64,000 nt of DNA from a bacterium (GTDB lineage Bacteria > Zhuqueibacterota > QNDG01 > JAFGCO01), in NCBI GenBank assembly GCA_016932575.1, contig JAFGCO010000048.1, positions 66,889 to 130,888 of the forward strand. The letters are read 5' to 3'. Under the pieces are notes generated by a model. The model was given only the letters and a program-made list of their open reading frames with translations, made no database searches and was not told where the DNA came from. The position numbers were made by a program, and so were the translations under genes. This document shows, in pieces, positions 1 through 7,958 of this stretch (position 1 is its first letter; every line of letters starts with the position of its first letter).

Positions 1-840
1 GGCGCCTGCCTTTTTAAGTTCAGGAATCAGGTCGCGCACAATTTTTTCTTCAACAACAATTTCCACAGCCACCCACTTTGTGTCATATAATTCAGAAATG
101 GTCGGATTTTTCATCGAAGGCAGAGTTCTTACGATTTTATCCATCTGTTCCCTTGGCAGGTTCATTTTCAAACCCACCTTGGTTTCTGCAGCCAGTGCTC
201 CCTGCAGCAGCATGGCAATATTTTCAATTTTCTGTTTTTTCCAGGGATTTTTATAGCTTTCTTTATTTGCAATCAACCGGGTGGTTGAAGTTAATATGGT
301 ATCGATAATCCGTAAATTGTTCGCTTGCAATGAAGAACCGGTTTCTGTAGCTTCAACAATGGCATCGACGAGGTTGGGGGTTTTCACTTCGGTGGCGCCC
401 CATGAAAATTCCACATCTGCATCAATACCTTGTGAAGATAAAAAATCACGAGTTAAATTCACCACTTCCGTGGCGATCCGTTTTCCCTGTAAATCCTTTA
501 TCGATTGAATCGGGGAATCATTGGGGACAGCCAATACCCAGCGAACTGGCCGTAAAGTGGCTTTAGCATACATCAGATCGCTCACTTCCACCACATCGGA
601 CCGGGTCTCTTTTACCCAGTCGATGCCCGTGAGTCCCACATCAAACACCCCATCATCAACATATCGGGCAATTTCCTGAGCCCGGATTAAAATGGCTTCA
701 ATCTCATCGTCATCGACAGAGGGAAAATACGAGCGGGACCGTATATTAAAATTGAAACCCGCTTTGGAGAGATATTTTAATGTGGCTTCCTGAAGACTGC
801 CTTTGGGCAGCCCGATTTTTAATATTTGCTGACTTGTCAT
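1..840 (-). CDS. hisG: ATP phosphoribosyltransferase HisG, long form (3' end cut by window)
   Basis: HisG joins ATP and PRPP in the first step of histidine synthesis. The reverse strand is open from an ATG at 840 to the window edge, giving 280 residues. The N-terminus ([15 protein letters not shown]) is the HisG start. A VGLTGIDW motif and a [10 protein letters not shown] segment follow, and the last ~75 residues look like the C-terminal ACT-like domain that binds histidine in the long, HisZ-independent form. Long HisG proteins have about 290 residues, so only a short tail is missing. The start follows AAAGGA. The gene lies directly behind a his leader peptide and terminator, so it is probably the first gene of a his operon running leftwards out of the window. 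Confidence 0.95.
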   Translation of the reverse strand, partial: MTSQQILKIGLPKGSLQEATLKYLSKAGFNFNIRSRSYFPSVDDDEIEAILIRAQEIARYVDDGVFDVGLTGIDWVKETRSDVVEVSDLMYAKATLRPVRWVLAVPNDSPIQSIKDLQGKRIATEVVNLTRDFLSSQGIDADVEFSWGATEVKTPNLVDAIVEATETGSSLQANNLRIIDTILTSTTRLIANKESYKNPWKKQKIENIAMLLQGALAAETKVGLKMNLPREQMDKIVRTLPSMKNPTISELYDTKWVAVEIVVEEKIVRDLIPELKKAGA

Positions 841-871
841 TTGTATTCCTTTCTAAAAAATCAATCACATC

Positions 872-901
872 AAATAAAAAAGCCCACCGAATGGGGTGGG
901 C
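872..901 (-). terminator. his operon attenuator terminator
   Basis: On the reverse strand GCCCACC and GGTGGGC form a 7-bp stem around a short loop, followed at once by TTTTTTATTT. It lies between the leader peptide gene and hisG, so it can only stop transcripts entering hisG. Its 5' arm (893-901) can instead pair with GGGTGG at 950-955. Confidence 0.85.
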
Positions 902-933
902 AATTTGACTTCTGTATGTTCATACTGAGAAAA

Positions 934-1014
934 TCAGGATATACAAATTCCACCCGATAAGGAGCACCTTCCGGCGTGATGATCATGGTGGAATGTATGA
1001 GCATTAAAATTCAC
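934..1014 (-). CDS. hisL: histidine operon leader peptide, 26 aa
   Basis: This is a GTG-started reading frame of 26 codons on the reverse strand, ending in TGA at 934-936. Residues 6-13 read HTFHHDHH, five histidines in eight positions, as expected of a his attenuator leader peptide. A GGAG ribosome site lies 9 nt before the GTG, and a promoter with near-consensus boxes stands just upstream (1046-1074). The peptide has no expected function of its own: its translation senses charged tRNA-His. It is too short for ordinary gene finding, and the GTG start makes it easy to miss. Confidence 0.82.
   Translation of the reverse strand: MNFNAHTFHHDHHAGRCSLSGGICIS
941..998 (-). promoter_or_regulatory. 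his attenuator segments 1 and 2
   Basis: On the reverse strand segment 1 (987-998, ATACATTCCACC) overlaps the His codons and is complementary to segment 2 (941-955, GGTGGAA followed by TGTAT after a two-base bulge). GGGTGG of segment 2 (950-955) is also complementary to CCACCC in the 5' arm of the terminator. This gives the mutually exclusive 1:2 plus 3:4 (stop) and 2:3 (read through) pairings of classical attenuation. A ribosome stalled at His codons would cover segment 1 and favour read-through. Confidence 0.75.
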
Positions 1015-1045
1015 AGATTATATCTCCGATATCAATTAAAGTTTA

Positions 1046-1074
1046 ATTATAATACTCAATCCGCAAAAAGTCAA
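1046..1074 (-). promoter_or_regulatory. promoter for his leader and hisG
   Basis: On the reverse strand TTGACT (1069-1074) and TATAAT (1046-1051) are separated by exactly 17 bp. The predicted start is about 25 nt before the leader peptide GTG. Confidence 0.8.
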
Positions 1075-1146
1075 GAATAATTTTAATTCGAAAAAATATT
1101 TTATTTAATTGTTAAAATCCAGGAACGGCAGTGAAAGATAAAAAAC

Positions 1147-1175
1147 TTGATAATCTTTTGAAAATATCGTAAATT
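1147..1175 (+). promoter_or_regulatory. candidate promoter for the HNH gene
   Basis: TTGATA (1147-1152) and TAAATT (1170-1175) stand 17 bp apart, 35 nt before the GTG of the HNH gene. The gene is divergent from the his promoter at 1046-1074. Confidence 0.5.
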
Positions 1176-1210
1176 AAACCGATTTTCTCTTAACGGGGAA
1201 GGGGGAAATC

Positions 1211-1714
1211 GTGTTGACGGGACGTGTGTTATTATTGAATCAGAATTATGAGCCAATGAGTGTGTGCAGTGCTCGCAAGGCCATCATCCTTCTCTATCTG
1301 GGCAAGGCTGAAATGGTTGAAAAGGATCATGGATGGGTGCATTCGGTGAACACCTCGATGCCGCTTCCCAGTATTGTCCGTTTGATTCGTCTGGTGAAGA
1401 AACCGCGTCGGCGTGTGCTTTTAAACCGTAAGAATGTCATACGGCGGGATCGTTATCAGTGCCAATACTGCGGAACAAAGAACGATGTTTTTACAATTGA
1501 CCACGTTGTTCCAAAAGTAAGGGGAGGAAAAGATACCTGGGAAAATTTGGTATGCGCCTGTATGACCTGCAATTGTAAAAAGGGCAACCGTACACCTCAG
1601 GAAGCGCATATGCCCCTGATACGTGAACCGAAAAAACCGGGATATCTCTTTTTTGTCCGTTCAATGATTGGAAATCCGGATGAAAAGTGGAAACCGTATT
1701 TATTTATGAATTAG
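1211..1714 (+). CDS. HNH endonuclease family protein
   Basis: The protein has 167 residues. The core is YQCQYCGTK, then DHVVPKVRGGKDTWENLVCACMTCN: a Cys4 zinc-binding HNH fold with the D-H catalytic pair, the N of the ENL segment and the second CxxC. The N-terminal ~70 residues (VLLLNQNYEPMSVCSARKA) match a widespread bacterial HNH family whose role is unknown. The start is GTG, directly after GGGGAAGGGGGAAATC, a purine-rich ribosome site. It stands alone between the his attenuator and trpS with 122 nt on the right. I see no methylase or partner that would make it a restriction enzyme. Confidence 0.85.
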   Translation: MLTGRVLLLNQNYEPMSVCSARKAIILLYLGKAEMVEKDHGWVHSVNTSMPLPSIVRLIRLVKKPRRRVLLNRKNVIRRDRYQCQYCGTKNDVFTIDHVVPKVRGGKDTWENLVCACMTCNCKKGNRTPQEAHMPLIREPKKPGYLFFVRSMIGNPDEKWKPYLFMN

Positions 1715-1836
1715 AGATATATTATAGAAGACGATAAAGTTAAGGGATCAAAGCCAGCAATCGCATATTACAGTGTTTTCACCGATCAATCAGTATTGAT
1801 GCTGTTTTCAACAACGACCAATAAAATGAGGAATGG

Positions 1837-2826
1837 ATGAATCACAAAAAGAAGCGGATTTTAAGCGGCATGAGGCCTACAGGGCGTTTGCATTTGGGTA
1901 ATTATGTGGGAGCACTGGAAAACTGGATTGAATTGCAGAAAACATATCACAGTTTTCACATGGTGGCAGATTGGCATATGTTGACAACTGCTCCCGAAAC
2001 TACCAAAGAAATCAGGGAGAACAGCATTGAAGTTGTCATAGATTGGTTGAGTGCAGGGCTGGATCCTGAAAAGAGTCCGCTTTTTGTGCAATCGCATGTT
2101 CGGGAACATGCCGAATTGTACCTGGTGTTTTCTATGCTGATCACAGTCGCACGGCTTCAGCGAAATCCTACTGTGAAAGAACAGGCACGGGATTTGGGAT
2201 TGGAAGCAAATATGTCGTTCGGACATTTGGGCTATCCCGTCCTGCAGGCCGCAGATATTCTTATATATAAAGCAGATGCTGTACCTGTGGGAGAAGATCA
2301 GGCTCCCCACGTGGAAATTTGCCGGGAGCTGGCCAGGCGGTTTAATTATGTCTATCGGGAGGTTTTTCCGGAACCGGAAACCATTCTGACAAAATTTGCG
2401 CGCCTGCCCGGTCTGGATAATAAAAAAATGAGCAAATCCATGGACAATTGCATCTTCCTGTCCGATTCGCCTGAAGCCATTCAGAAAAAGGTCATGCAGG
2501 CATATACAGATCCCACGCGAGTTCGAAAAACCGATCCCGGACATCCTGAGGGCTGTGTGGTGTTTGCCTATCATCAGAAGTTCGATCCAGATACTCTCGC
2601 TCAGGTCAAACGGGACTGCAAGGCAGGAAAACTCGGTTGTGTGGAGCACAAGCGTCAAATGGCTCAAAGACTCATTGATGAACTTGCACAGATTCGTGAA
2701 CGTCGCATATATTATGAAAATCACCGGGACGAAGTAAAGACGATTATTGCCCATGGGGATTCTCAAGCGAAGAAAGTCGCCCAGGAAACGATGACTGAGG
2801 TGATGGAGGCCATGCAAATGGGGTAG
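1837..2826 (+). CDS. trpS: tryptophan--tRNA ligase
   Basis: TrpRS charges tRNA-Trp with tryptophan in the cytoplasm. The 329 residues are normal for the family. The class I HIGH-type motif is seen as TGRLHLGNYVG near residues 15-25, and the KMSKS loop is intact at residues 197-201 (KMSKS). The VGEDQAPHVEICRELARRFN segment is also typical. The start ATG follows GAGGAATGG. The next gene, scpA, begins 2 nt after the stop, so trpS and scpA are co-transcribed. Confidence 0.97.
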   Translation: MNHKKKRILSGMRPTGRLHLGNYVGALENWIELQKTYHSFHMVADWHMLTTAPETTKEIRENSIEVVIDWLSAGLDPEKSPLFVQSHVREHAELYLVFSMLITVARLQRNPTVKEQARDLGLEANMSFGHLGYPVLQAADILIYKADAVPVGEDQAPHVEICRELARRFNYVYREVFPEPETILTKFARLPGLDNKKMSKSMDNCIFLSDSPEAIQKKVMQAYTDPTRVRKTDPGHPEGCVVFAYHQKFDPDTLAQVKRDCKAGKLGCVEHKRQMAQRLIDELAQIRERRIYYENHRDEVKTIIAHGDSQAKKVAQETMTEVMEAMQMG

Positions 2827-2828
2827 CT

Positions 2829-3575
2829 GTGGCTGACATCATCAATGAAAAGGAATCTTATCGCATCAGACTTTCAAATTTTGAAGGGCCATTGGATCTT
2901 TTGCTCTATTTGATCCGCAAAGAGGAAATTGATATCTATGACATCCCCATTGCCTCGATTACCCAGCAATATTTGGAATATGTGGAGCTGATGAAAGAAC
3001 TGGATCTGGAAGTGGCAGGAGAATTTATACTCATGGCGGCCACCCTGCTTCAAATTAAAGTAAGAATGCTTCTGCCGCGAAGTACGGAAGACGTTGAAGA
3101 GGAGGAAACGGATCCACGTGCAGAACTCGTCCGGCAACTGCTGGAATACAGGCGGTTCAAGGAGGTGGCGGAATCTTTGACTGATATTGAAGACCGGCAG
3201 CGTCGTTTGTTTCCAAGAAGCTATTTTAACTGGCATAAGAAATGCCGGAATCAGGAGACAGAGATTATTTTGAAAGAGGTCAGTCTGTTTGATTTATTAA
3301 ACGCTTTTAAAACTGCAATCGATAATATGCCTGAAGCTGCATTTCATGAAGTCGAAGAGGAAATGGCCACCATTGAAGAACAAATGGAATTTTTAGAAAC
3401 ACAGTTGAAAGCGACCTCACAGCTTTCGTTTATGTATATCATGAAGACCTTGAAAAATCGAGTGCAGGTTGTTGTTACATTTATGGCGATTTTGGAAATG
3501 ATCCGTACAAGCCGTATTCTGGTTCAGCAATCCGAGGTATTTGGTGAAATTTGGATTATTCGCAGGGAAGGGTAG
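2829..3575 (+). CDS. scpA: segregation and condensation protein A
   Basis: ScpA is the kleisin subunit that bridges SMC ATPase heads in chromosome condensation. The 248 residues begin with the diagnostic FEGPLDLLLYLIRKEEIDIYDIPI segment (seen within residues 18-43), followed by an acidic linker (DVEEEETD) and a C-terminal winged-helix region that ends in WIIRREG. The GTG start lies 2 nt after the trpS stop. A 173-nt spacer separates it from scpB, unusual for this pair, which is often overlapping. The smc gene is not in the window. Confidence 0.94.
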   Translation: MADIINEKESYRIRLSNFEGPLDLLLYLIRKEEIDIYDIPIASITQQYLEYVELMKELDLEVAGEFILMAATLLQIKVRMLLPRSTEDVEEEETDPRAELVRQLLEYRRFKEVAESLTDIEDRQRRLFPRSYFNWHKKCRNQETEIILKEVSLFDLLNAFKTAIDNMPEAAFHEVEEEMATIEEQMEFLETQLKATSQLSFMYIMKTLKNRVQVVVTFMAILEMIRTSRILVQQSEVFGEIWIIRREG

Positions 3576-3748
3576 AAAAGTTACAAGTTACAGGTTATCT
3601 GAGGAATTGAGGGTGTTATATTCCGGAAAAACCATGAATGATCAATGAACATTTGGTGAATAATGGTGAAGGTTTGCAATTTTAATATGAAGGTATTTAT
3701 TAAAAACAAGGTTTTTTAATCCCTATTCCGGAGCAGACGGATTAAACA

Positions 3749-4573
3749 ATGAGTCATTTTGATAAAATTAAAAAGATTGTGGAAGTGCTGATTTTTGCTT
3801 CGGATATGCCTATATCAGTGAAGCAGATACAGGGTGTGATGGAGGACGCCAAACCCAGGGACATTGAAAAAATCATTGATACATTAAACAGTGAATATCA
3901 GCAGACAGGCCGTACATTTACTATCGTTCAGGTAGCTGGCGGATATCAGATGGTGAGTCGTAATTCTTACTATCAGTGGATTCGAAAATTGTTTCACCGA
4001 AAAATCAAGTCCCGGTTATCTCAGGCTGCTTTGGAAACGCTTTCGGTGGTTGCTTTCAAACAGCCGGTTTCAAAGCCGGAAGTCGAGGCTGTACGCGGTG
4101 TAAATTGTGATGGTGTTATCCGGACATTGCTTGAAAGAAAACTGGTTGCGTTGTCCGGACGGGGTGAAGGACCAGGAAGGCCGTTGCTCTATAAAACCAC
4201 AGATGAATTTCTTCGCTATTTTGGTATCAATGATATCTCTGATCTTCCAAAACCCCGGGAGATTGAAGAAATTTTAAAAGAAGAAAAGCTTCCAGAGGAA
4301 GTTGAAGGTCTGGAAGCGTTGGAAGCTGTAAACGGGCAGCCAGATACAGGAAACCAAGAGACGGATTCAGGTACAGGAAACACAGATAATGCCGGAGAAA
4401 ATGCCGGTGATCGTCATAAAGAAGGTGAGGCTTCAAAATCAGTTCATGAATTAAAAAAACCAGCCTCATCCGAGAAAACCAGGCCCGGGAATAAAAAGCA
4501 TTCCGCCAGCGGATTTAAAGCCTCTGCTCAGGAGGTTCCGGAAAAGGCGGAAGTTAAAGATGCAGTTGAATAA
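3749..4573 (+). CDS. scpB: segregation and condensation protein B with charged C-terminal tail
   Basis: ScpB is a winged-helix dimer that binds the ScpA linker in the SMC complex. Residues 1-180 carry the usual two winged helices (VEVLIFASDMPISVKQI near the start; ALETLSVVAFKQPVSKPEVEAVRGV; GRGEGPGRPLLYKTTDEFLRYFGI). Residues ~185-274 are an extra low-complexity tail rich in E, G, N, K and S, absent from many ScpB proteins and probably disordered. The last 14 nt overlap the start of the pseudouridine synthase gene, so the two are translationally coupled. The ribosome site is weak (GGAG about 16 nt away). Confidence 0.92.
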   Translation: MSHFDKIKKIVEVLIFASDMPISVKQIQGVMEDAKPRDIEKIIDTLNSEYQQTGRTFTIVQVAGGYQMVSRNSYYQWIRKLFHRKIKSRLSQAALETLSVVAFKQPVSKPEVEAVRGVNCDGVIRTLLERKLVALSGRGEGPGRPLLYKTTDEFLRYFGINDISDLPKPREIEEILKEEKLPEEVEGLEALEAVNGQPDTGNQETDSGTGNTDNAGENAGDRHKEGEASKSVHELKKPASSEKTRPGNKKHSASGFKASAQEVPEKAEVKDAVE

Positions 4574-5309
4574 ATATTTGGCATTATGCGGTGCTGCTTC
4601 ACGCCGTAAAGCCAATCATTTGATTGTCGAAGGGCGGGTGGCCGTCAATGGGAAGACTGTCCAGAAACTGGGTGTTGTAGTTGATCCGGAATCGGATGAG
4701 GTGAAGTTGGATGGCCGCAGGCTGACGGTTCCCAGACAGTATCGATATGTTCTTTTAAATAAACCTGCAGGTACTATTACATCCGCAATTGATGGTCGCG
4801 GTCGAAAAACCGTGCTTGATGTACTTAATGCGTCAGAACGACTCTTTCCTGTTGGAAGGCTTGATCTGGATACAGAAGGTATTCTTTTAATCACCAATGA
4901 TGGCGATCTTGCTTTTCGACTTGCTCATCCGAAATATGAAATCCAGAAGATATATCATGCAAAAATTGAAGGCCGAATCACGGATGAGGCAGTTGGGCAA
5001 CTGCAGCAGGGTGTTAAAATTGAACCGGGCGTTTACGTTCGGGGAGACATCAATCTTTTGTCAAGGGGCTCTGATTTCAGTTTGGTGGAAATTCAGATCC
5101 ACGAAGGGAAAAAACGCCAGATTAAAAGAATGCTGAACGCAGTTGGCTTTCCGGTTCAGAAACTGGTTAGAATCAATTTTGCAGGATTGACTGCCGGAGG
5201 ATTGGGTATTGGAGAGTGGCGTGAGCTTTCTGAAGAAGAAGTCAAGGTGTTGTATCGGATGACAGGTTTAAAAAAAAAAGAGAAGAAAAGCAATGTTATG
5301 AGTCAATAG
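4560..5309 (+). CDS. rluB: 16S/23S rRNA pseudouridine synthase, RsuA/RluB family
   Basis: The enzyme isomerises a specific uridine in rRNA. The 249 residues start with an S4 RNA-binding domain (LNKYLALCGAASRRKANHLI, residues 1-60). The catalytic motif GRLDLDTEGILLITNDGD follows, with Asp102 in the position of the RsuA-family nucleophile. The conserved EGKKRQIKRML block lies near the end. The position next to scpB is common in bacteria and favours the RluB subgroup, but the exact target base cannot be read from sequence. It overlaps scpB by 14 nt. A 389-nt non-coding spacer follows. Confidence 0.9.
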   Translation: MQLNKYLALCGAASRRKANHLIVEGRVAVNGKTVQKLGVVVDPESDEVKLDGRRLTVPRQYRYVLLNKPAGTITSAIDGRGRKTVLDVLNASERLFPVGRLDLDTEGILLITNDGDLAFRLAHPKYEIQKIYHAKIEGRITDEAVGQLQQGVKIEPGVYVRGDINLLSRGSDFSLVEIQIHEGKKRQIKRMLNAVGFPVQKLVRINFAGLTAGGLGIGEWRELSEEEVKVLYRMTGLKKKEKKSNVMSQ

Positions 5310-5698
5310 TGTCGTAGAGTCGCAAGAGTCAAGAATCAAGAGACAGGAAACAAGAAACAAGAGACAAGAATCAAGAAACAAAGAATTAAAAGGCAAGAAA
5401 CAAGACAAGATTAAATAAAGAAAAAAAGTTAAAACTGCAAAGGTGCAGAGAATGTTAATGTAAAAATTATTTTATGCTGTATCAAATAATGAACAGTGAG
5501 CAATCAGCCGTCTGCGTTCCGGGGACATAAACGAAGCACAGGAGATTAACTTTTCGGTTTCAAGTAAAAACGAGTGGAAATTTTAAACGGATTTTAACAA
5601 CCGGCTTAAGTTTTAAGCTTCATGAATGTGGTGAAGTGATAAGAAGACCGGCCAGTGTGATCAATGGAATAATTGACCAGTGAGGTGCGAATAAACGA
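5310..5698 (+). other. non-coding spacer between rluB and cmk-plsC
   Basis: No coding frame is convincing here. The left part holds the heptad repeat array (5323-5411). The rest is A-rich and has no intrinsic terminator that I can see. A GAGGTG ribosome site (5682-5687) near the right end serves cmk-plsC. Short phrases such as AATGAACAGTGAGCAATCAG (5486-5505) resemble phrases in the scpA-scpB spacer, again suggesting decayed low-complexity repeats. Confidence 0.6.
5323..5411 (+). repeat. imperfect 7-bp tandem repeat array A (CAAGARW)
   Basis: Eight back-to-back heptamers run from 5323 to 5378: CAAGAGT, CAAGAAT, CAAGAGA, CAGGAAA, CAAGAAA, CAAGAGA, CAAGAAT, CAAGAAA. After a 15-nt interruption another CAAGAAA follows at 5394 with a broken copy to 5411. 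The array is strand-asymmetric (purine-rich on the plus strand). A second array of the same unit is at 14232-14266. Confidence 0.85.
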
Positions 5699-7030
5699 TT
5701 GCTAAGGCGATTTTTTAATCCAAGAAACATCATTATTACGCTTGACGGTCCGGCAGCATCAGGTAAAAGCACGACTGCACGCCTGGTTGCTCAAAGGCTC
5801 GGATGGCTTTATCTTGATACGGGTGCCATGTATCGCGGACTGGCTGTGAAAGCGGTGCGGAAAGGTATTCCCCTGACGGATCCGGTATCTATTGGTGCCA
5901 TGGCAAAGCAGACGAAAATGCATATGCTTCAGGATGATAGTGCAGGCATGCAAATATTTGTCGACGAGGAGGATGTGACCGATCAGATTCGGACACCGGA
6001 GATTGATAAAGCAGTCGGACCGGTTTGTGAAGTTCCTGAAGTGCGTGATGAAATGGTGCGTTTACAGCGTGCTATGGCGAAATGTGGACATCTGGTCACA
6101 GAAGGCCGGGACATGGGTACCGTGGTTTTTCCCAATGCTGATCTCAAGTTTTATATAATCGCCTCAATAGATGCGCGCGCCAAGCGGCGTCAAATCGATA
6201 TGAAACAGCGCGGGATTCGATTATCTTTGGATGCATTACAAAAAGATATTCAGCAACGTGATGAAAGAGACAGCCAGCGTGAACACAGCCCTCTTTGCCC
6301 TGCAGATGATGCGCGCCAGATAAATACTTCAGAGATGACAATTGATGAACAGGTGAATGAAGTACTTCAGCAGGTGGACCGATTGCTGCATCGTCTGCCT
6401 CGATACAGAAAGGTTGAAAATCCGTTTTACAGAATATCAGCGATTTTATTGCCGCGGATATTAAAAATGTTTTTCGGATTTAAGATTCAAGGCACTGAGA
6501 ATTTTCCGATGACGGGAGGTGTCCTGGTCGCTCCCAACCATGTATCCATGCTTGATCCTCCTGTGGTTGGGTCAGCCTGTCCCCGTGAAATCTATTTTTT
6601 TGCCAAACAGGAGCTTTTTCAAACGCCCCTTCTTGGGAATATCATCCGACGTTTAAATGCCTTTCCAGTACGCCGTGAAGCGGGTGACCGCAGCGCGATT
6701 CGCGCAGCATTTTTTGTTCTCCAAAAAAAGCGGCCGTTACTTCTATTTCCGGAGGGAACGCGAAGTAAAAACGGACAATTACAATCTGCGAAATCCGGTA
6801 TTGGAATGATTGCTCTGCGGAATAAAGTGGATATTCTGCCTGTGGCTGTTCAGGGGACATATAAGGTATGGCGTCATTTTTTTCAGAGACGTATTCGTAT
6901 CCATTTTGGTAAACCTATTCCCATAGCCTCTTTTTTAGAAAGTCCGTTATCTAAAAAACAAATTTATCAGGATATTGGCGAACTGACCATCAAACGTATA
7001 AAGGAATTACAGGATGATTGTGACTATTGA
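5699..7030 (+). CDS. cmk: fusion of cytidylate kinase and PlsC-type acyltransferase
   Basis: One frame of 443 residues joins two enzymes. Residues 10-~227 are (d)CMP kinase: P-loop GPAASGKST at 17-25, LDTGAMYRG at 39-47, and the EGRDMGTVVFP segment. Residues ~245-443 are a 1-acylglycerol-3-phosphate acyltransferase: NHVSMLD (HX4D, residues 280-286) and FPEGTRS (350-356), with a basic amphipathic link. The first half makes CDP; the second makes phosphatidic acid at the membrane. cmk, plsC, ispH and rpsA are neighbours in many bacteria, so fusion of adjacent genes is the simple explanation. The start is TTG at 5699 with GAGGTG 11 nt upstream. The gene overlaps ispH by 17 nt. Confidence 0.93.
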   Translation: MLRRFFNPRNIIITLDGPAASGKSTTARLVAQRLGWLYLDTGAMYRGLAVKAVRKGIPLTDPVSIGAMAKQTKMHMLQDDSAGMQIFVDEEDVTDQIRTPEIDKAVGPVCEVPEVRDEMVRLQRAMAKCGHLVTEGRDMGTVVFPNADLKFYIIASIDARAKRRQIDMKQRGIRLSLDALQKDIQQRDERDSQREHSPLCPADDARQINTSEMTIDEQVNEVLQQVDRLLHRLPRYRKVENPFYRISAILLPRILKMFFGFKIQGTENFPMTGGVLVAPNHVSMLDPPVVGSACPREIYFFAKQELFQTPLLGNIIRRLNAFPVRREAGDRSAIRAAFFVLQKKRPLLLFPEGTRSKNGQLQSAKSGIGMIALRNKVDILPVAVQGTYKVWRHFFQRRIRIHFGKPIPIASFLESPLSKKQIYQDIGELTIKRIKELQDDCDY

Positions 7031-7958
7031 ACCGAAAGCCAGACCATGTCCGGGCGTTGAAAGAGCCATTTCAATGGCCGAAGATGCCTTACGGCATGGG
7101 GAAACTGTATACTCTATAGGAGAACTTATTCATAATACCCGTGAAATTGAGAGGCTGGAAAAACTGGGATTGGTTCAAATTCAGAACCAAGTGCTTGATC
7201 AGGCAGAAAAATTAAGGAAAAAGTACGCAGGATCTGATTTTTTAGTACGGGCGCACGGGGAGCGGCAGAGTGTTATTGATCAGGCACGAGAATGTGGATT
7301 AAATCCTATTAATGCCACATGCCAGATTGTAAGACATTCGCAAGATATGGTTGAACAGCATATTCGTGATGGATGGCGCATTATTATTGTAGGTAAAAAA
7401 GAACATCCTGAAGTTCTTGGTCTTCTGGACAGGACCAATGGTAATGGAAGTGTCGTTTCTTCTCCCGATGAGGCTTCAGAGCAAGAGTTTGAAGAACGCA
7501 GTTTGTTGCTGGCTCAAAGTACAGTGGATCCGGAACTCTTTTCCTCGGTTCGTCGTACTCTTTCAAAACGGCTTTCTGATTTAAAGATTATGGATACAAC
7601 GTGCCGTTTTATACGTACACGCCAAAAGGATATTACGGAGTTTAGTCAAGGACAGGATCTGATGCTTATCGTGGGTGGAAAACACTCTTCTAATTGTCGA
7701 TTGCTCTATGAGACCGCCAGAAAAGTGAATCCCAGAAGTTATCACATTGAGGGCCCCAAAGATATTGATTGGTCCTGGTTTCAGGAGGGAGATTGTGTTG
7801 GTATTTCAGGCGGTGCATCAACACCACGATGGCAAATGGAGGAAGTAAAAAATTATCTGGAAAATCGCAGTCAGGAAAAAGGCCCGAAAGGGCTAAAAAA
7901 TAGAAAAGGAGGAATATTTACATGGTGGATGAAGAGAAAAACACCAAAAACGAAATGA
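7014..7958 (+). CDS. ispH: 4-hydroxy-3-methylbut-2-enyl diphosphate reductase
   Basis: IspH is the last enzyme of the MEP isoprenoid pathway and carries an iron-sulfur cluster. The three cluster cysteines are present: Cys12 (RPCPGVERAI), Cys103 (NATCQIV) and Cys197 (DTTCRFIRTRQ). The HPE motif (KEHPEV) and the GISGGASTP block near the end are also visible. The 314 residues are normal for the family, although the last ~30 are basic and low in complexity and overlap the rpsA start by 37 nt. The ATG overlaps the end of cmk-plsC. The ribosome site of rpsA and a GAAA-capped hairpin lie inside its 3' end. Confidence 0.95.
   Translation: MIVTIEPKARPCPGVERAISMAEDALRHGETVYSIGELIHNTREIERLEKLGLVQIQNQVLDQAEKLRKKYAGSDFLVRAHGERQSVIDQARECGLNPINATCQIVRHSQDMVEQHIRDGWRIIIVGKKEHPEVLGLLDRTNGNGSVVSSPDEASEQEFEERSLLLAQSTVDPELFSSVRRTLSKRLSDLKIMDTTCRFIRTRQKDITEFSQGQDLMLIVGGKHSSNCRLLYETARKVNPRSYHIEGPKDIDWSWFQEGDCVGISGGASTPRWQMEEVKNYLENRSQEKGPKGLKNRKGGIFTWWMKRKTPKTK
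7881..7894 (+). promoter_or_regulatory. GAAA-capped hairpin before the rpsA ribosome site
   Basis: GGCCC-GAAA-GGGCT can form a 5-bp stem with a GNRA tetraloop. It lies inside the ispH tail, 14 nt before the AAGGAGG (7906-7912) of rpsA. It has no U tract and is not a terminator. A role in translational control of S1 is possible but not shown. Confidence 0.3.

Noticed and set aside
1211-1714. Restriction-modification system around the HNH gene
   Set aside because: No methyltransferase or specificity gene is adjacent; its neighbours are hisG and trpS.
1861-2817. 318-codon reverse open frame
   Set aside because: It lies fully inside trpS on the other strand, has no family likeness and no ribosome site; the trpS motifs are unambiguous.
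5323-5411. CRISPR-like array
   Set aside because: The repeats are 7 bp and directly adjacent without spacers; no cas genes are near.
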